From the NCBI GenBank assembly GCA_025677815.1, contig JAIXMP010000018.1, positions 434,001-498,000 of the forward strand: 64,000 nt of DNA, in the 5' to 3' direction. Each line of letters opens with the position of its first letter. Position 1 is the stretch's first letter. Shown here in pieces: positions 39,543 to 51,540 of the stretch. Below the pieces are notes generated by a model. The model worked only from the letters and a program-made list of their open reading frames with translations, did not search any database and was not told the origin of the DNA. The position numbers and the translations under genes were made by a program. This stretch comes from Phascolomyces articulosus. Lineage: Eukaryota > Mucoromycota > Mucoromycetes > Mucorales > Lichtheimiaceae.

Positions 39543-40135
39543 TTTCAGTTTCTAGCCAAATGGTACCGATATATTTGTTCATGGCTTCATACTGCCCCGA
39601 AAATAACATAAATTGTATAATATAGTAATATATTACTATCAAGAAACTTATATTAAAGTCAAACTCTCATCAATGAATACGAATAGATTAATAAGGCTTA
39701 TAAAGAAGAGGACGCCGATCCTATTATTAGTTCCCCTTATCAGTTTCACTATTTTAAAGTTTCAACCTGATTATTTTGTATAAATGAGATCTACCGGAAT
39801 CTCTTTATTTTTTTCACGTGCTTTTTAGGAAAAGATAAAAAAAGTGCCACGATCCCGTCAAAAAAAAAAAAAAACAAACAAACAGAAATCATTGAAAACA
39901 GACACCATAAAAAGTCGAATAAATTAGGATTAACTTTGCACAAAAAGCCCCCATTTTGAATGCTTCTTTTTTAATAAAATAATAATGGAATGAATGCAAA
40001 AAATATATAAAATATTTCTAAACTACTATACACACAAAATTAAAAAAATGACACATTAAATGCGTATGAAGAAGTGATGGTAATGAGATGGAATAGTTTT
40101 TAAAAAAAGTTAAATAGCAAGATTATTTAACTAAT
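39543..40135. other. Intergenic, 3' of the ADP/ATP carrier gene
   Basis: About 590 bp of AT-rich sequence between the transposon and the carrier stop codon. The right part is probably 3' UTR. Nothing else recognised. Confidence 0.5.
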
Positions 40136-41480
40136 TTAGAACTTCTTGCCGAAAAGGATTTCTTGAAGAGCATCATAACCGGACAAGACACCAGCACCAG
40201 CGATGGCACGGAGAATGTTAGCACCGGCACCCTTGAACAAGGACTTGGTACCTTCCTTGGCGACGATTTCACGGAAAGCGTGGAGGGAAGAATCGTACTT
40301 GACGGCGGCACCAGAAGTCATCATCATACGACGACGGATGGTGTCAATGGGGTAAGAAGCCAAACCAGCACCAGTGGTGACAGCCCAACCAAGCAAGAAA
40401 GTGGCCAAGAAGTTCTTTTGGAGGTTTTCGGGCAAAGCAGGCTTGAGGGAATCGTACATACCGAAGTACAAACCACGGTAGACGATGATACCAACACAAG
40501 AGATGGTGAAACCACGGTACAAACCAGCAATACCATCAGACTTCAAAGTCTTACGGTAGACATCAACCAAACCGTTGAATTGACGTTCACCTCCACCCTT
40601 GGAGGCCTTGGCATCGTTAGCCAAACGGGTACGAGCATAATCAAGGGAGTAGACGACTATAATGATAATAATAAGTTATTATTACGAATTTCAAACAACT
40701 TCTTTAAACCCAACACTACACCAAAAAAAAAAAAAAAAAACTTATTCACTCCGCCCCCTTTTTTTTTTTTCGAAAGAAAAAAACAAAAAACAAATCAATT
40801 TTTTTTCTTAAAAGAAAATAAGATAATACTTACAGAAAAGGGAAGAAGCACCAGCAGCACCACCGGAAGCCAAGTTACCGGCGAACCAGGCCCAGTAACC
40901 ATCCTTCTTCTTATCCTTGTTGAACATACGCTTGAACTTATCCTTGAAAGCAAAGTTCAAAGCTTGGGTAGGGAAGTAACGGATGATGTTAGCGGTGTTA
41001 CCACGCCAGAAAGAGACAACACCTTCTTCCTTCATGGTACGGGCGAAACAGTCGCCAATACCCTTGTAGGGAGAAGCAAGACGACCTTGCTTGATCATTT
41101 CGTCTTGGTTTTGGATCAAAAGCTTGATACGTTCAATGGGGGCAGCGGCAGTCTTGGAGACAGCGGCAGAGACACCTCCCATAAGGAAGTCCTATAATTA
41201 TTATTATAAAGAAAGAAGACATCGTAAGTATTTATCGTTCTTATAATAAACATTGATCATTCAAAAAAAAAAAAAAAAGGGGGAAAGAAGGATTTTGTTG
41301 TCAAGGGGTCATATAAACATAAGATGGTCATCATAGTAAAAAAAAAACCATGGTTACTGGTGGTAGTAACCATAGTAACTATAACAATCATCGCCTTGAC
41401 ATCTTCCTTCATACAGATATAGATATAACAAATAACAAACTTACCATGACGAATTGGTTTTGGCTCTTTTCGACAGACAT
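40136..41480 (-). CDS. AAC: Mitochondrial ADP/ATP carrier, three exons
   Basis: Exchanges ADP and ATP across the inner mitochondrial membrane. Exons 41480-41445, 41191-40834 and 40656-40136 give 304 residues, typical for the family. Carrier motifs are PIERIK in the first repeat, SLDYARTR in the second and PIDTIR in the third. The nucleotide-carrier signature RRRMMM is at residues 239-244. There are three roughly 100-residue repeats with six membrane helices and no presequence. Codon use is strongly biased (few synonymous codons, higher GC than neighbours), as expected for a highly expressed gene; this also produces a long spurious antisense open frame. The first exon codes only 12 residues. 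It is followed on the same strand by ornithine aminotransferase. Confidence 0.97.
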
Positions 41481-42012
41481 TTTTTCAAAGTTAAGGGTGG
41501 AGTAGGGTGGAGGATGAAAAAGGGAAGGAAAACAACAGTGGTTGCCAACGGAGTTGCCCTTTTATAATTTTTTTTACTTCATGAAGGCTTTTTTTTTAAC
41601 GAAAAACTGTCGGGGTGGTAAGTGATCAACAATTTTTTTTTCCAATTTCTTTGGTTAGATTTCAGACTTGATTCTACGACTTCTTCCGTTCATATTTTAT
41701 GTTTCCGTTTTGTTGGGTTTATTCTTATTTAGAAGGGATGATTATTTTATCCTATCCTCTTAAAAATATAATTAAAATTATACATCCATTGAATTATTTT
41801 TAATGGCAAAAGAAACATGAAGGAGAAACTGTCCAAATATTATTTATTTCTGCAAAAAAAAAAAAAAAAGAATTGAATTGAATGATACAAAAAAAAAAAA
41901 GAAAGAATTATTATTTTCTGATAAGCATTTAAGCGAGAAAAAAAAAAGAAGGTTTTTTGATACAACAATGGGTTGGATGGATGAGGATGTTTGAGATTCA
42001 CATTGATATCTT
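41481..42012. other. Carrier promoter and 3' end of CAR2
   Basis: About 530 bp. The left part holds the carrier 5' leader and TATA box; the right part is AT-rich 3' UTR of the aminotransferase gene. Confidence 0.55.
41560..41566 (-). promoter_or_regulatory. Probable TATA box of the ADP/ATP carrier
   Basis: On the minus strand the sequence reads TATAAAAGGGCAAC, about 80 bp before the start codon at 41480, a plausible position for a strongly expressed gene. Confidence 0.5.
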
Positions 42013-43742
42013 TCATGCACCAATACCAGGAATATCCTCCTTTTTCATAGTCACAATATCCGTCAATGCTTGATCAATGATCTTTACAGAGTGTAAAATA
42101 TCTTCTTCACTAATCACCAAAGGAGGAGCTAAACGAATAATATTGACATGTGTGGGTTTGGCAAGTAAACCTCGAGATTTTAAGAGTAAACAAAGTTCCC
42201 AAGCTGTCTTGTCTGACTTGGATTCATCAATGACAATAGCATTCAATAAACCTCGACCACGTACTATTAATAATAATTATGCAATGGAAAAGGGGGTTAA
42301 CATACATAAGAGAAAAAAATCACACCCCCTTTTGGTTTTGTTCATCCTGCATAAATGCATATTTACTCATCATCATAGAATTGATAATAAATAATGAAAA
42401 CAACCATAATACCTGTTTGTAATAACGGGCTCTCAATCTTGCGTAATTCGTTTCTGAAGATTTCACCTAATCTCTCCGCTCGATTCACCAAATCTTCTTC
42501 CTTGATCACATCAAGAGCGGCCATAGCCACAGCACAACCTAATGGATTACCACCATAAGTCGATCCATGTTCACCAGGCTTGATGCAAAGCATGATATCA
42601 CGATCTGCCAATACAGCAGAGACAGGGTATACGCCACCAGATAATGCTTTACCAAGCAAAACGATATCGGGACGGACTTGATCATGTTCTGAGCAAAGCA
42701 TTTTACCAGTACGTGCCAAACCAGTTTGGATTTCATCCGCAATCAACAAAACATTATGTTTCTTGCAAAGATCATAACATTCTTTCAAATATCCATCATC
42801 AGGTACCATGATACTATTCATCATCAAAAAACCAAAAAAAAAAAAGATCAGCCGATAAATCGATCTCTCCCTCTTTTCATGCTAATCAGACCCCTTCTCT
42901 CTCTCTCTCTCTCTCTTTCTCCGATGGATGCATGATAAGCAAAAATGAAGAACATACCCTGCTTCACCTTGAATTGGTTCCACCAAAAAGGCAGCAACAT
43001 GTTCACCTTGTTCTTCCAAAACAGCCTTCAAATCTTCTGGATGATTAAAACGAATCAATTTACCAGATTCAGTGGTAGGACCCACCAAAGGTAAATAAGG
43101 ACCAAATCCACTAAAGGAATCAGGGTCTGTGCTCATACTGATCACACCTGTGGTACGACCATGAAAGTTATTTTCACAACTCAAGACAATAGCTTTGTTT
43201 TCAGGAATACCCTTCTTGATATAACCCCATCGACGAGCCAATTTGATGACTGTTTCAACGGCTTCGGCACCTGTATTGACAGGTAAAACCATGTCATAGC
43301 CGAAATATTCGTGGATATATTTAGCATAAGCGGGGAAGACGTCATTATAAAAGGCTCTTGAAGATAACGTCAATTTGGAAGCTTGGTCGCATAATGCCTT
43401 GACGATTTTGGGATGGCAATGACCTTGGTTGACTGCAGAATAAGCTGATAAAAAGTCCATGTACCTGTTACCTTCAGGATCCCATACCCAGGCACCTTCA
43501 GCCTTGGTAAAGACAACAGGAAGTGGATGGTAACTAAAGAAGGTGATCAATGCGTAAATGCGTTAATTTATCTCTTTTTTTTTCTTAACCTTCTACCATT
43601 ATTATTGGAAATGCCCAAAGTATGTAAAGAAAAAAAAAACTTTTATCTTATCTGTCAACGGATAATAAAGGAGAAAAACTTACTTGTGAGCACTATATTG
43701 GTCTTCCAATTGGAAAGCTTCTGCACTAGAAGAGGCTGCCAT
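42013..43742 (-). CDS. CAR2: Ornithine aminotransferase, four exons
   Basis: PLP enzyme that transfers the delta-amino group of ornithine to 2-oxoglutarate, giving glutamate semialdehyde (arginine catabolism and proline supply). Exons 43742-43684, 43533-42958, 42813-42413 and 42263-42013 give 428 residues, matching the family. Visible motifs are the substrate-binding N-terminal region ([19 protein letters not shown]), [20 protein letters not shown], the [15 protein letters not shown] block, EPIQGEAG across an intron, the cofactor Asp D238 in [15 protein letters not shown], and the Schiff-base lysine K267 in [24 protein letters not shown] and the VRGRGLLNA block complete it. No mitochondrial presequence is seen, in line with cytosolic fungal enzymes. 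All splice phases are consistent. Confidence 0.97.
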
Positions 43743-44427
43743 AGTTTATTATTTGATTATTTAAAGATAAAGATGAAGAAGTTCTACAGAAAAGGGAAAA
43801 GAAGAAAAAAAGGAATAAAACAAGACATACAGATCACATCGTTTATATATGCAAGACCCGTTTTTCCCACGAATGACGAATGGCAAGGTTTTTCTGGTGA
43901 CGGCCTCAAAAAGTGTATGACTCTCTCTCTCTCTCTTTTGTTCTCTTGAATAAGAACACGGGTTACAATATTACTCCATTGGGTAATCAGTCTAATCACC
44001 ACCAAGCACATAACTCTGGTGCTTTATCCAAATTTTTAAAGTTTCTGTGTGTGGTACTCTGTTAATTTTTTTCAAAATTATGTGCGTTTATGGTGTGCGC
44101 GTTTATTGCTGCTACTATTGCTTCTGTTGCACTGTACTGGTATTCCACTTGTTGAGCTACACGATGATTATGATTGGACCCTTTTTTTCCTCTCTCTCTC
44201 TTTCTCTTTTTTTTTTAGTATGAAACGGATTCTCTCACACTTTTCACTATAACTCTAAAATAAATATATTCCAAATTTATAAATAGTTTCTGGTACCCGT
44301 ATATTTGGATTGTGTGTGGCCAACATTGTGAAAAAAAATACACCAAACGATTTATTGTTAAATGAATTTAATTAGCAATGCTTTTTCTTTTTTGTTTTCA
44401 ACGAGAGAAAAGAAACACGTCGAACGT
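43743..44427. other. CAR2 promoter region and RPS30 3' end
   Basis: About 680 bp with CT microsatellite stretches near 43920-43937 and 44192-44210 and a GCT/TTG run near 44107-44130. No coding feature recognised. Confidence 0.5.
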
Positions 44428-44880
44428 TTAAGGGCCGTGGGTGGGAGCAGGGTTCATTCTGCGCTTGCCACCGAAAGCAGTGGTGACATTGACGAAGCGG
44501 CGGCTGTTAAGGTAAAAAAAAAAAAATAATAAAAAGTAAATTAATTTATTAATACATTTTTTTAAAAAAAATGAAAACCATCGAAACACCAATGTAGCAC
44601 TAATGTCTTTTTTTTTATAAAAAAGAAAAAATAAATCAACTTACTTGTATGCTTGTCTCTTCTTAGCACGACCAGTCAAAGGCTTCTTCTTTTCTTGCTT
44701 GGAAACCTTAGGAGTTTGAGACTTGACCTTACCGGCACGGGCCAAAGAACCGTGAACTTTACCCTATTTTAATAGAAAAATTTTTTTTAAAAAAAACACG
44801 TTAATGAAGGAACATTCATTATATGGTATGGTTGGCATTTTCTTTTTTCTTTAATTTAATTAGAACGTCCTAGGTACCAT
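44428..44880 (-). CDS. RPS30: 40S ribosomal protein eS30, three exons
   Basis: Small basic protein of the 40S subunit. Exons 44880-44878 (the start codon alone), 44763-44645 and 44503-44428 give 65 residues. The body reads [20 protein letters not shown], then [20 protein letters not shown] and [17 protein letters not shown], ending THGP. This is diagnostic for eS30; fungal forms are about 60-65 residues without a fused ubiquitin-like domain. The start is the least certain part. Exon 2 begins GGTAAAGTT right after an AATAG acceptor, and the only suitable upstream ATG is followed directly by GTACCT, a usable but weak donor. An intron directly after the initiator codon is known for yeast RPS30 genes. 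Confidence 0.9.
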
Positions 44881-46590
44881 TATTAATAAACTGAGGGAAA
44901 AAAAGAGGGTTCAAAAAATTTTGCGTACTGAGCTCTTCCATATGCTCCGTCCTCCTTCTCCTTATAAGCCACACACACTCTCTTGAGGTGGTATTTTACA
45001 ATTTATATATTCAGATCAAAAAGTGGACTTCCTTTCACTTTTTGAGTGTGATTCTATATGTTACAAAGTAGATTGGCTTTCCTTCTTCAATCCCACACAT
45101 AGATTCTATATATTTGTACTTTGGAATTTCATGGAACTGAGGACTGGGCATCCTCTATTATCCTTTTCTGTGATGTCATGAATTAAAGTTAGTTCCCACG
45201 AATACGTCTATTACTATCCAACCCCACCGTACTTTACTACTTTTTGCATAAAATGTACCATATGATTATTTTTGATTTTATTCATGCTGGGGGAACTCTG
45301 AGGTAATGTGGCAGATCACTACTACTCTTATATTCTTTTAGTACATAAGACATTCTGCAATATGCAAGCTGTTATATTATGGTCCATCCCCCCAGTTTGA
45401 TCCAGTCCTTTTTTCATGGATATATATAAATATCTTCTTTTGAGAATTTTCTTCTTTCTTTTACTTGTTTTTGTCATAAAAATTGTTTATTGAAAATAAG
45501 TTTTATTTTAAAGTTGATACTCAATTACAACACTTCTTTTTAGTTCACCAGTCATTAAAATTACCTCAAATATTACACTACTATAACTGTTCGATATATT
45601 AGTGTCACGATTTTTGCACGGGTAGCTATATTTATCATAATATAGCATTTGGCTAGCACAATCAGGCTTTTCAAACACCAGATTGGACAAGAGAGATTTC
45701 TCAGATATAAAATCTACTCCAGATGCTTGTTTAAGAAAGAAAAATATATAGCAACCATATTAAGAATGTATTTAAAAGTAAATTTTCTATTCACTGTTGT
45801 TGGAGTATCATTCATACAAAAAACTATCCAGTTACTGCTTGTACTGTAATCTCATGTCTCTTTTTTTTTGTAAATAGCGGATATATAACTTTAAAATTAG
45901 CTCTGTATAAGATCTAACAAGATAAGCAGCAGTATATCATAGTTGGTGCGATTTGATGGAGAACTAGAATAAAAAGTAGAAAGGACGAAGAATAGTATGA
46001 AATGAAGTTGTTGTTGTAGTTGAAAATATTAATTATTTGAAGAATCATGCTACTTTGTATGTACTGTTATATATAATAAATGGTGAACACACGCACAGAA
46101 TTGAATATAGAAGATGTGCTAGCTACTGAATTTAATGATGAAGGCTACAGCCGTAATAACATTGGGCTATTATATATTCATGTCATTTTTATATTTAGTA
46201 ATACGTATAGAAAAATGATTATTCAGCAAGACACATATGATTAAAATTGCATTTATGTGTTATAATGTGTGTCCTTGGTGCTCACACATCTTTTGTTTTC
46301 GAATCTTGATACTATGTATATAGATGGAATTGACCATCTATTACCTGTAATCATCAACTGATTGATATCTTTTGCATAATTTACCTCTTCGATTGCTTTC
46401 ATTTTCTGTAAAATAACGATAAATATATATATTCATGCTGTAGCCTTGGTTTTGTATATAAATATAAACCGTCATATGTAGTTGTGATAATACATAAATC
46501 GTGTGTTAATTTGAACAACAGCTTTCATCAATGCCTCACTATTTTCTTTTTTAAAACCAAGTTACTGTATGCTGATGGAACTGAACAATA
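44881..46590. other. AT-rich intergenic region
   Basis: About 1.7 kb. The left part is the RPS30 promoter region. No gene recognised beyond short open frames of low complexity. Confidence 0.5.
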
Positions 46591-47225
46591 CAGTACCCGC
46601 TCGCTAAACCGGTACATTCTCTCAATTATTTTTTATATACATAGTAAAATACCGGTGATTCGTTAACCCAGTATCCGGTAGACTGGTCCAAATATTTACT
46701 GGTGTTATAATATATATATATATATATATTATTTTTAGGTATTTTTATGTAGTTAGCAAGTATTCTACGCAGCTCTGGAAGTGTAGGTTTCGAAGCTTTT
46801 TAGAATCAAGATTGTGCTCTGCCCTGCCCATAAGTTCATTTTTTTCTTCAATATGTCGCTGATAGTCTGCTGACCAGGAACCTTTTCCAATTTGAACTCG
46901 TCTTTGGCCCATTTGGCAAGTTTGGATTGAATAATCTTTGGCTCTTTTTCTTTCTTAATACAAATAACAAGCTTTTAACGATTTGTCAATCCATTTTTTT
47001 TTTTTTGCCCATATCGATGAAAATAAAAGATAATGAAATAAATAAGAATATCATTATTTACAATAAGCATTTTCGATCCTTTTATATTATGCAACCTAGT
47101 TCAATCTTCTAGCATATACTGCCAACGAGGTTTCAAAAGTTAATCGGTATTGGCTAAACCGGTATTCCGCTAAACAGGTTCAGTTCCTCACATATTTTGG
47201 GTACTGGTTTAGCGAGCGGGTACTG
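46591..47225. mobile_element. Pogo-like short DNA element (635 bp)
   Basis: Bounded by TA on both sides (46589-46590 and 47226-47227). The ends begin CAGTACCCGCTCGCTAAACC on the plus strand and, as the reverse complement, at the right end; they match for 20 bp, then 4 of the next 5. The motif GCTAAACCGGTA recurs just inside. CAGTA-type ends with TA duplication are typical of pogo/Fot1 elements. The interior retains a transposase DNA-binding fragment but no catalytic domain, so it is non-autonomous. Confidence 0.85.
46835..46960 (-). pseudogene. Remnant of pogo-type transposase HTH domain
   Basis: The minus strand reads QSKLAKWAKDEFKLEKVPGQ followed by QTISDILKKK, the pattern of the CENP-B/pogo N-terminal helix-turn-helix (xxxLAxWAxxxFxL...SQxTISxILK). 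No DDE domain follows. It is an internal relic of the surrounding 635-bp element. Confidence 0.75.
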
Positions 47226-47227
47226 TA

Positions 47228-48713
47228 GTTTAGAAATTTATTTAATATCTCTTTAGCGCCCTCAGATACATTCATTAAATATCATTGCTACAATATGAAT
47301 GGTCAGAGCATTATCTATTCATCTATTCAATACGAGAAATTTGTCAAAGAAAGTAATATATTTACTTTTTTATCTGAGCTGCCAGTCATCATCAGTGTGT
47401 TCCATCCATATACATTATCGTTATTTATTTTTTCCGCTGTTGCAGGCATTTATTACTTCATCATATGATTACTGGTAATTATTACTATAATCTGTATTTG
47501 CGTTATTATAATATAGTTAGCTCATTACGGAACTGTCACATTAGTTTTTAGGATTGTTTCCATTTATTTTAAGATTATAACATTTGTCCTAGGTTGAGAA
47601 AAAAGTGCCTTTATTTTTTTCAGTAATATGATTCAAAAAAAAAAAGATTCCAGTAATGAATCATACTACAAGAATATGTTTGCGTTATTATTATCAATGA
47701 TGTTATATTGTCATGTTAATTTATTTATTACATAGACGATAGTTATATGCTGTTGATTAAGAAAGTAATTATTATTATCATTCTTATTTTTTACCTCAAC
47801 AAACAATTAAACAGGATGATGACAAATCAAAGTTTCTAGTAGGCACTAAAGCATAAAACATAATAGTCAAATTAAAGACGAACACGTTCCTTCATTTTTA
47901 AATAGGGAATGGTTTGATAGAAGAGGAAGTGAAAGAGCTTGTCTCCTTTCAAAGCAAAACAGAAACATTTATGCACAGCCACTACACTGATCCGATTTTT
48001 CTCAGGTACGCCTTTCTCATGCATAGTTTCACAAGGTGATGGGACTGCATAAACTATTAGAATCAATTTTCTCTCTTCTTCTTCATGGATGACAAATCAA
48101 ACCTCTCTTATACAACCTTTATTATTTTTTATATACCAGAGCATAGATTGCGTAACATGACGACTCTTTCCTAATACTGTGTGACAGCAGTAACGTGTGA
48201 CCATCCAATTTATAATCATTGCTGTCAACAGCAGCGCCATCATGGTTTTATCCATTTATTAAATACTTCTTTCATATGGAGTAGTCTATTGTATTTTGGA
48301 GAAGTAGATTTTTTTTTAAAAAAAAGAAATGTAAATAGAATTATATTAATAATAATAATAAACAAAAAAGCGACTGCATACCTGAAACCTTATTTTCTTT
48401 TCCCTTCCATTCATGAAAAAATAGAGGAGTCGTGAGAAGTTTAAGGAGTGGATTAATGTTGATGTCAAAAAAATAATTGAAGTCACAGAATCATACAATC
48501 GTAACATGCTGTAGTATATTATCACTCGACAAGATGACTTGCTTACAAATACAACAATTGTAAGAAAAAAACACGTAAATTGTAAAGTATATAAAGAGGC
48601 AAGAAATTTGACTGAAAAAGCACAATAACAACTTAACAACAGATTAATAAAAAACAGGAAATCACACACACAAACTTTTTAATTTCTTTTACTTCCAATT
48701 GAAACAGATCAAC
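47228..48713. other. AT-rich intergenic region, GST promoter at right
   Basis: About 1.5 kb. A minus-strand open frame at 47872-48066 has mixed composition but no recognisable family. The last 130 bp carries a TATA box for the GST gene. Confidence 0.5.
48588..48596 (+). promoter_or_regulatory. Probable TATA box of the GST gene
   Basis: TATATAAAG lies about 120 bp upstream of the start codon at 48714. Confidence 0.45.
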
Positions 48714-49873
48714 ATGGTCAACTTATCGCATGTAAAGCTCACTTATTTTGATATTGGTAGTAAGTTATTTTATTCATTTTTTTTTAGCTCATATTTTGAG
48801 GCAACTGTTGATGTTATAAAATAAATGATGAAATATCTGGTACTAATAATTAATTTTTTTATATCTATTACAGCCCGTGGATTTGGTGAACCCATCAAGC
48901 TTCTCCTTCAAGACTCTGGTGTTTCGCATGAATACATTCGTGTTAAAAATGATGATAATTGGCCAAAGAAAAAAATTGCATTGATCGAGGAAGATTTATA
49001 TTTTGGTACTCTCCCATACGTGGAATTGGAGGGCAAACCTTATGGTGCCAGTACGCCTCTTTTGCGATACCTTTCCAAGAAGCTTGGTAATTAGAACATT
49101 AGTAATAATATATGGTTTGATGTTTATTCAATTTTTCTAATATATTTATATACTTATGATGGTTGATACTTTATTGATCATAGGAAAATACCAAGGTGCT
49201 GATGATGAGAAGGAACATTTGGTTGACACATCCGCTGATTTTTGTCTTGACTGGCGTAGAGATACAAATAAAGCCTTCTTTAATCCAGTAAGTGTGATGG
49301 AGTATAACACCCATATATTCATTCAATTGAATAACAAAATGTTTTGGCTAACATCGACCAATGCTAATTTTTGTATCCCTTTTTAAATTAGAATGATGCG
49401 AGTATCAAGAAAAATTACATTGAAAAAGATATTCCAAAGCACTACGGTCGATTTGATCGTGTGTATGGGTTGAATGAAGGACCTTATATTTTGGGTCAAG
49501 AGGTATAATAATAAGCTAATTACATATATAATGGATGCAAAGTATTATATTTTATTTATAACGGTTTATGAACAAACTGTTTCATCATCACTTTTTTTAA
49601 ATAGATCTCATATGCCGATTTCATGGTGTACCACAATCTTGTGAATGATGGCCGAACTAAGCAAGGTTTAGATCAGGTGGGTGGTATATATTATAAAAGA
49701 ATTACTCTGCCATTGAATATGATTGGTTATGTAGAAAATGAATTAACAATGGATCTTCTTTTCCTTTGAATTTGTAGTATCCTAATCTCGCAAAGTTTGT
49801 CGAGGCATTGGAAGAGAGACCGAATCTTAAGGAATATATCACTACTCTCCCAATTAACCCAGCCTATATTTAA
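48714..49873 (+). CDS. Glutathione S-transferase (sigma-like), six exons
   Basis: Conjugates or transfers glutathione in detoxification. Exons 48714-48759, 48874-49086, 49184-49287, 49392-49502, 49605-49676 and 49778-49873 give 213 residues. The N-terminal thioredoxin-like domain has VKLTYFD with the likely catalytic Tyr11, GEPIKLLLQDSG, the cis-proline segment LPYVELEG and the glutathione-contact region YGASTPLLRYLSKKLG. The helical C-terminal domain includes DWRRDTNKAFFNP, GPYILGQEISYADFMVYHNL and a final YPNLAKFVEALEERPNLKEY. Two donors three bases apart end exon 1 (after 48756 or 48759). Both keep the frame and change only DIARG to DIGTRG; the downstream GTAAGT looks stronger. Family assignment is firm; the subclass is tentative. 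Confidence 0.95.
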
Positions 49874-50522
49874 ATTATACCATTTGTACCATGGTGTACT
49901 AATATATAGGAAGTAATAGTATTATTATGTCAATAAAATATGAATTTATATACGCATATAAGCGTATAACTTGCAATGTTGTTGTGTGCCCTATATCATT
50001 GTTCTTTTGGTATATTTATATACACATTCCTTTGTGTATTGCTGCCTTATAATTTTCAATTTTGGCTTTGGCCTGGTTATATGTTGTTATTTTCTTTATA
50101 TGATGATGCCATCTATTGGACTTCCTCTCATTGTTCAGTTTTCCTTTATGGAGGAAGGGCTGGTGCCTCAAGATCACGAATGAAAGATAAGAATACCCAC
50201 TGTTACACAATAATAGAATATGCAAAAAGCTTTTGGTAGAATATTTATCTATGTGTATGTTACTACTCGCGTTGATTACTCCCTATTTTCCGTCATTTTA
50301 AAACAGTCATCGTGTAGAAAATAGAACTTCTGAAACTTCCAGAAAAAAGCAAGTAAAGAGTCACTCAAAGCAAATTAACTAACTGAATGTAACTTTGATG
50401 ATGATAGTGTAGGTTAAGAGACTCAATGTAACAAAATAACCATTAATGGTTAAAACGAAAAATAATTCCAGAAATGTATTTTTAAACCAACGTGTCTTTA
50501 TGAGAAGAAAAGTTCTTTAGAT
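49874..50522. other. 3' region of the GST gene
   Basis: About 650 bp, AT-rich with small open frames only. It ends at the target duplication of the next element. Confidence 0.5.
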
Positions 50523-50530
50523 TTTTACAA

Positions 50531-51532
50531 GGGTATTACTACGCGTGCAGAAAAAATGTTGGCCATTTTAGCAATCATGCTGCCTGTGTCGTCCACAGCT
50601 TTTGTCAATGGATATGTCACTGTTAATATAGCACTTAATTGCACTCTTTCATGTAATTATTATTCATAAAATAATGCTATTAATCATTTTTATTGAATTT
50701 TAAATTGTTTATATTATAATAATAACTTTTTCTTAAAAAACCATCTGGCTATCACTATAACTGTTACTACAATATATATTTTTTAGTAATTTATATAATA
50801 GCTATCTTTCTTTTTTTTTTATTATACTTTTTTCTATATGATGTTATTATTATTACTATTATTATCTTCATTATTTACTATTATTTTTTTTTATTTTTTT
50901 TATTTTATTATTATTTATTACTATTATTTTATTCAATAACTGAATTTTTTTCTTTTACATAATAAATCTTAGGATGTCAAAAAAAGATAATAATGCAAAA
51001 GAGCATTATTGTGATACTGTAGAAGAGGACTATGAAGGATAACTTTCTTAATATATGTTTTTCTTTTCATATACTATATATAAATATAAAGTATATATTG
51101 TCTTTTCTTTTCTTTTATTATCCATCTTTATTATCAATATTTATCATAATCAACCGGTTACTTTAACGAATTAATTCTATTTTAATTAGTTGAATCTTTT
51201 CATTCTTACCTATTGATTTTAATAACTTTTTATTACGTTCAATCTTTGTAATTTTTTACTACCCAATGTTCATTACGTACAATGTTTTGTTATTTCGATC
51301 TTGTCGTTCTTACGTACAAGCGAAACATGATGATAGTAATTATTATAGAAGATATTATATGGAAACTCATAACTCTAATGATATAAATGTTATTATTTAC
51401 AAGAGAAGTATAATAAGGGGAGAGACTTCAAATAGCTGTGGACGACACAGACAGCATGATTGCTAAAATGGCCAACATTTTTGCTGCACGCGTGGTCTGA
51501 CTGAAAATTTTGCTGCACGCGTAGTAATACCC
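50531..51532. mobile_element. Non-coding DNA element with 8-bp target duplication (1,002 bp)
   Basis: The inverted ends start GGGTATTACTACGCGTGCAG. The left arm is 50531-50600 (70 bp) and the right arm 51434-51532 (99 bp). The right arm matches the left except for an extra 29-bp insert that repeats the ACGCGTGCAG motif. TTTTACAA flanks both sides (50523-50530 and 51533-51540), an 8-bp duplication as in hAT-type elements. The interior is T-rich with no transposase seen, so it would depend on an enzyme encoded elsewhere. The superfamily is inference. Confidence 0.8.
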
Positions 51533-51540
51533 TTTTACAA

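Noticed and set aside
40163..41197. Long plus-strand open frame (344 aa) opposite the ADP/ATP carrier
   Set aside because: It is antisense to a strongly codon-biased gene and runs through its intron; the biased codon set avoids antisense stops. No family resemblance.
47872..48066. 64-residue minus-strand frame ending KMKERVRL
   Set aside because: Mixed composition but no recognisable family, no upstream in-frame start with context and no clear splice partner.
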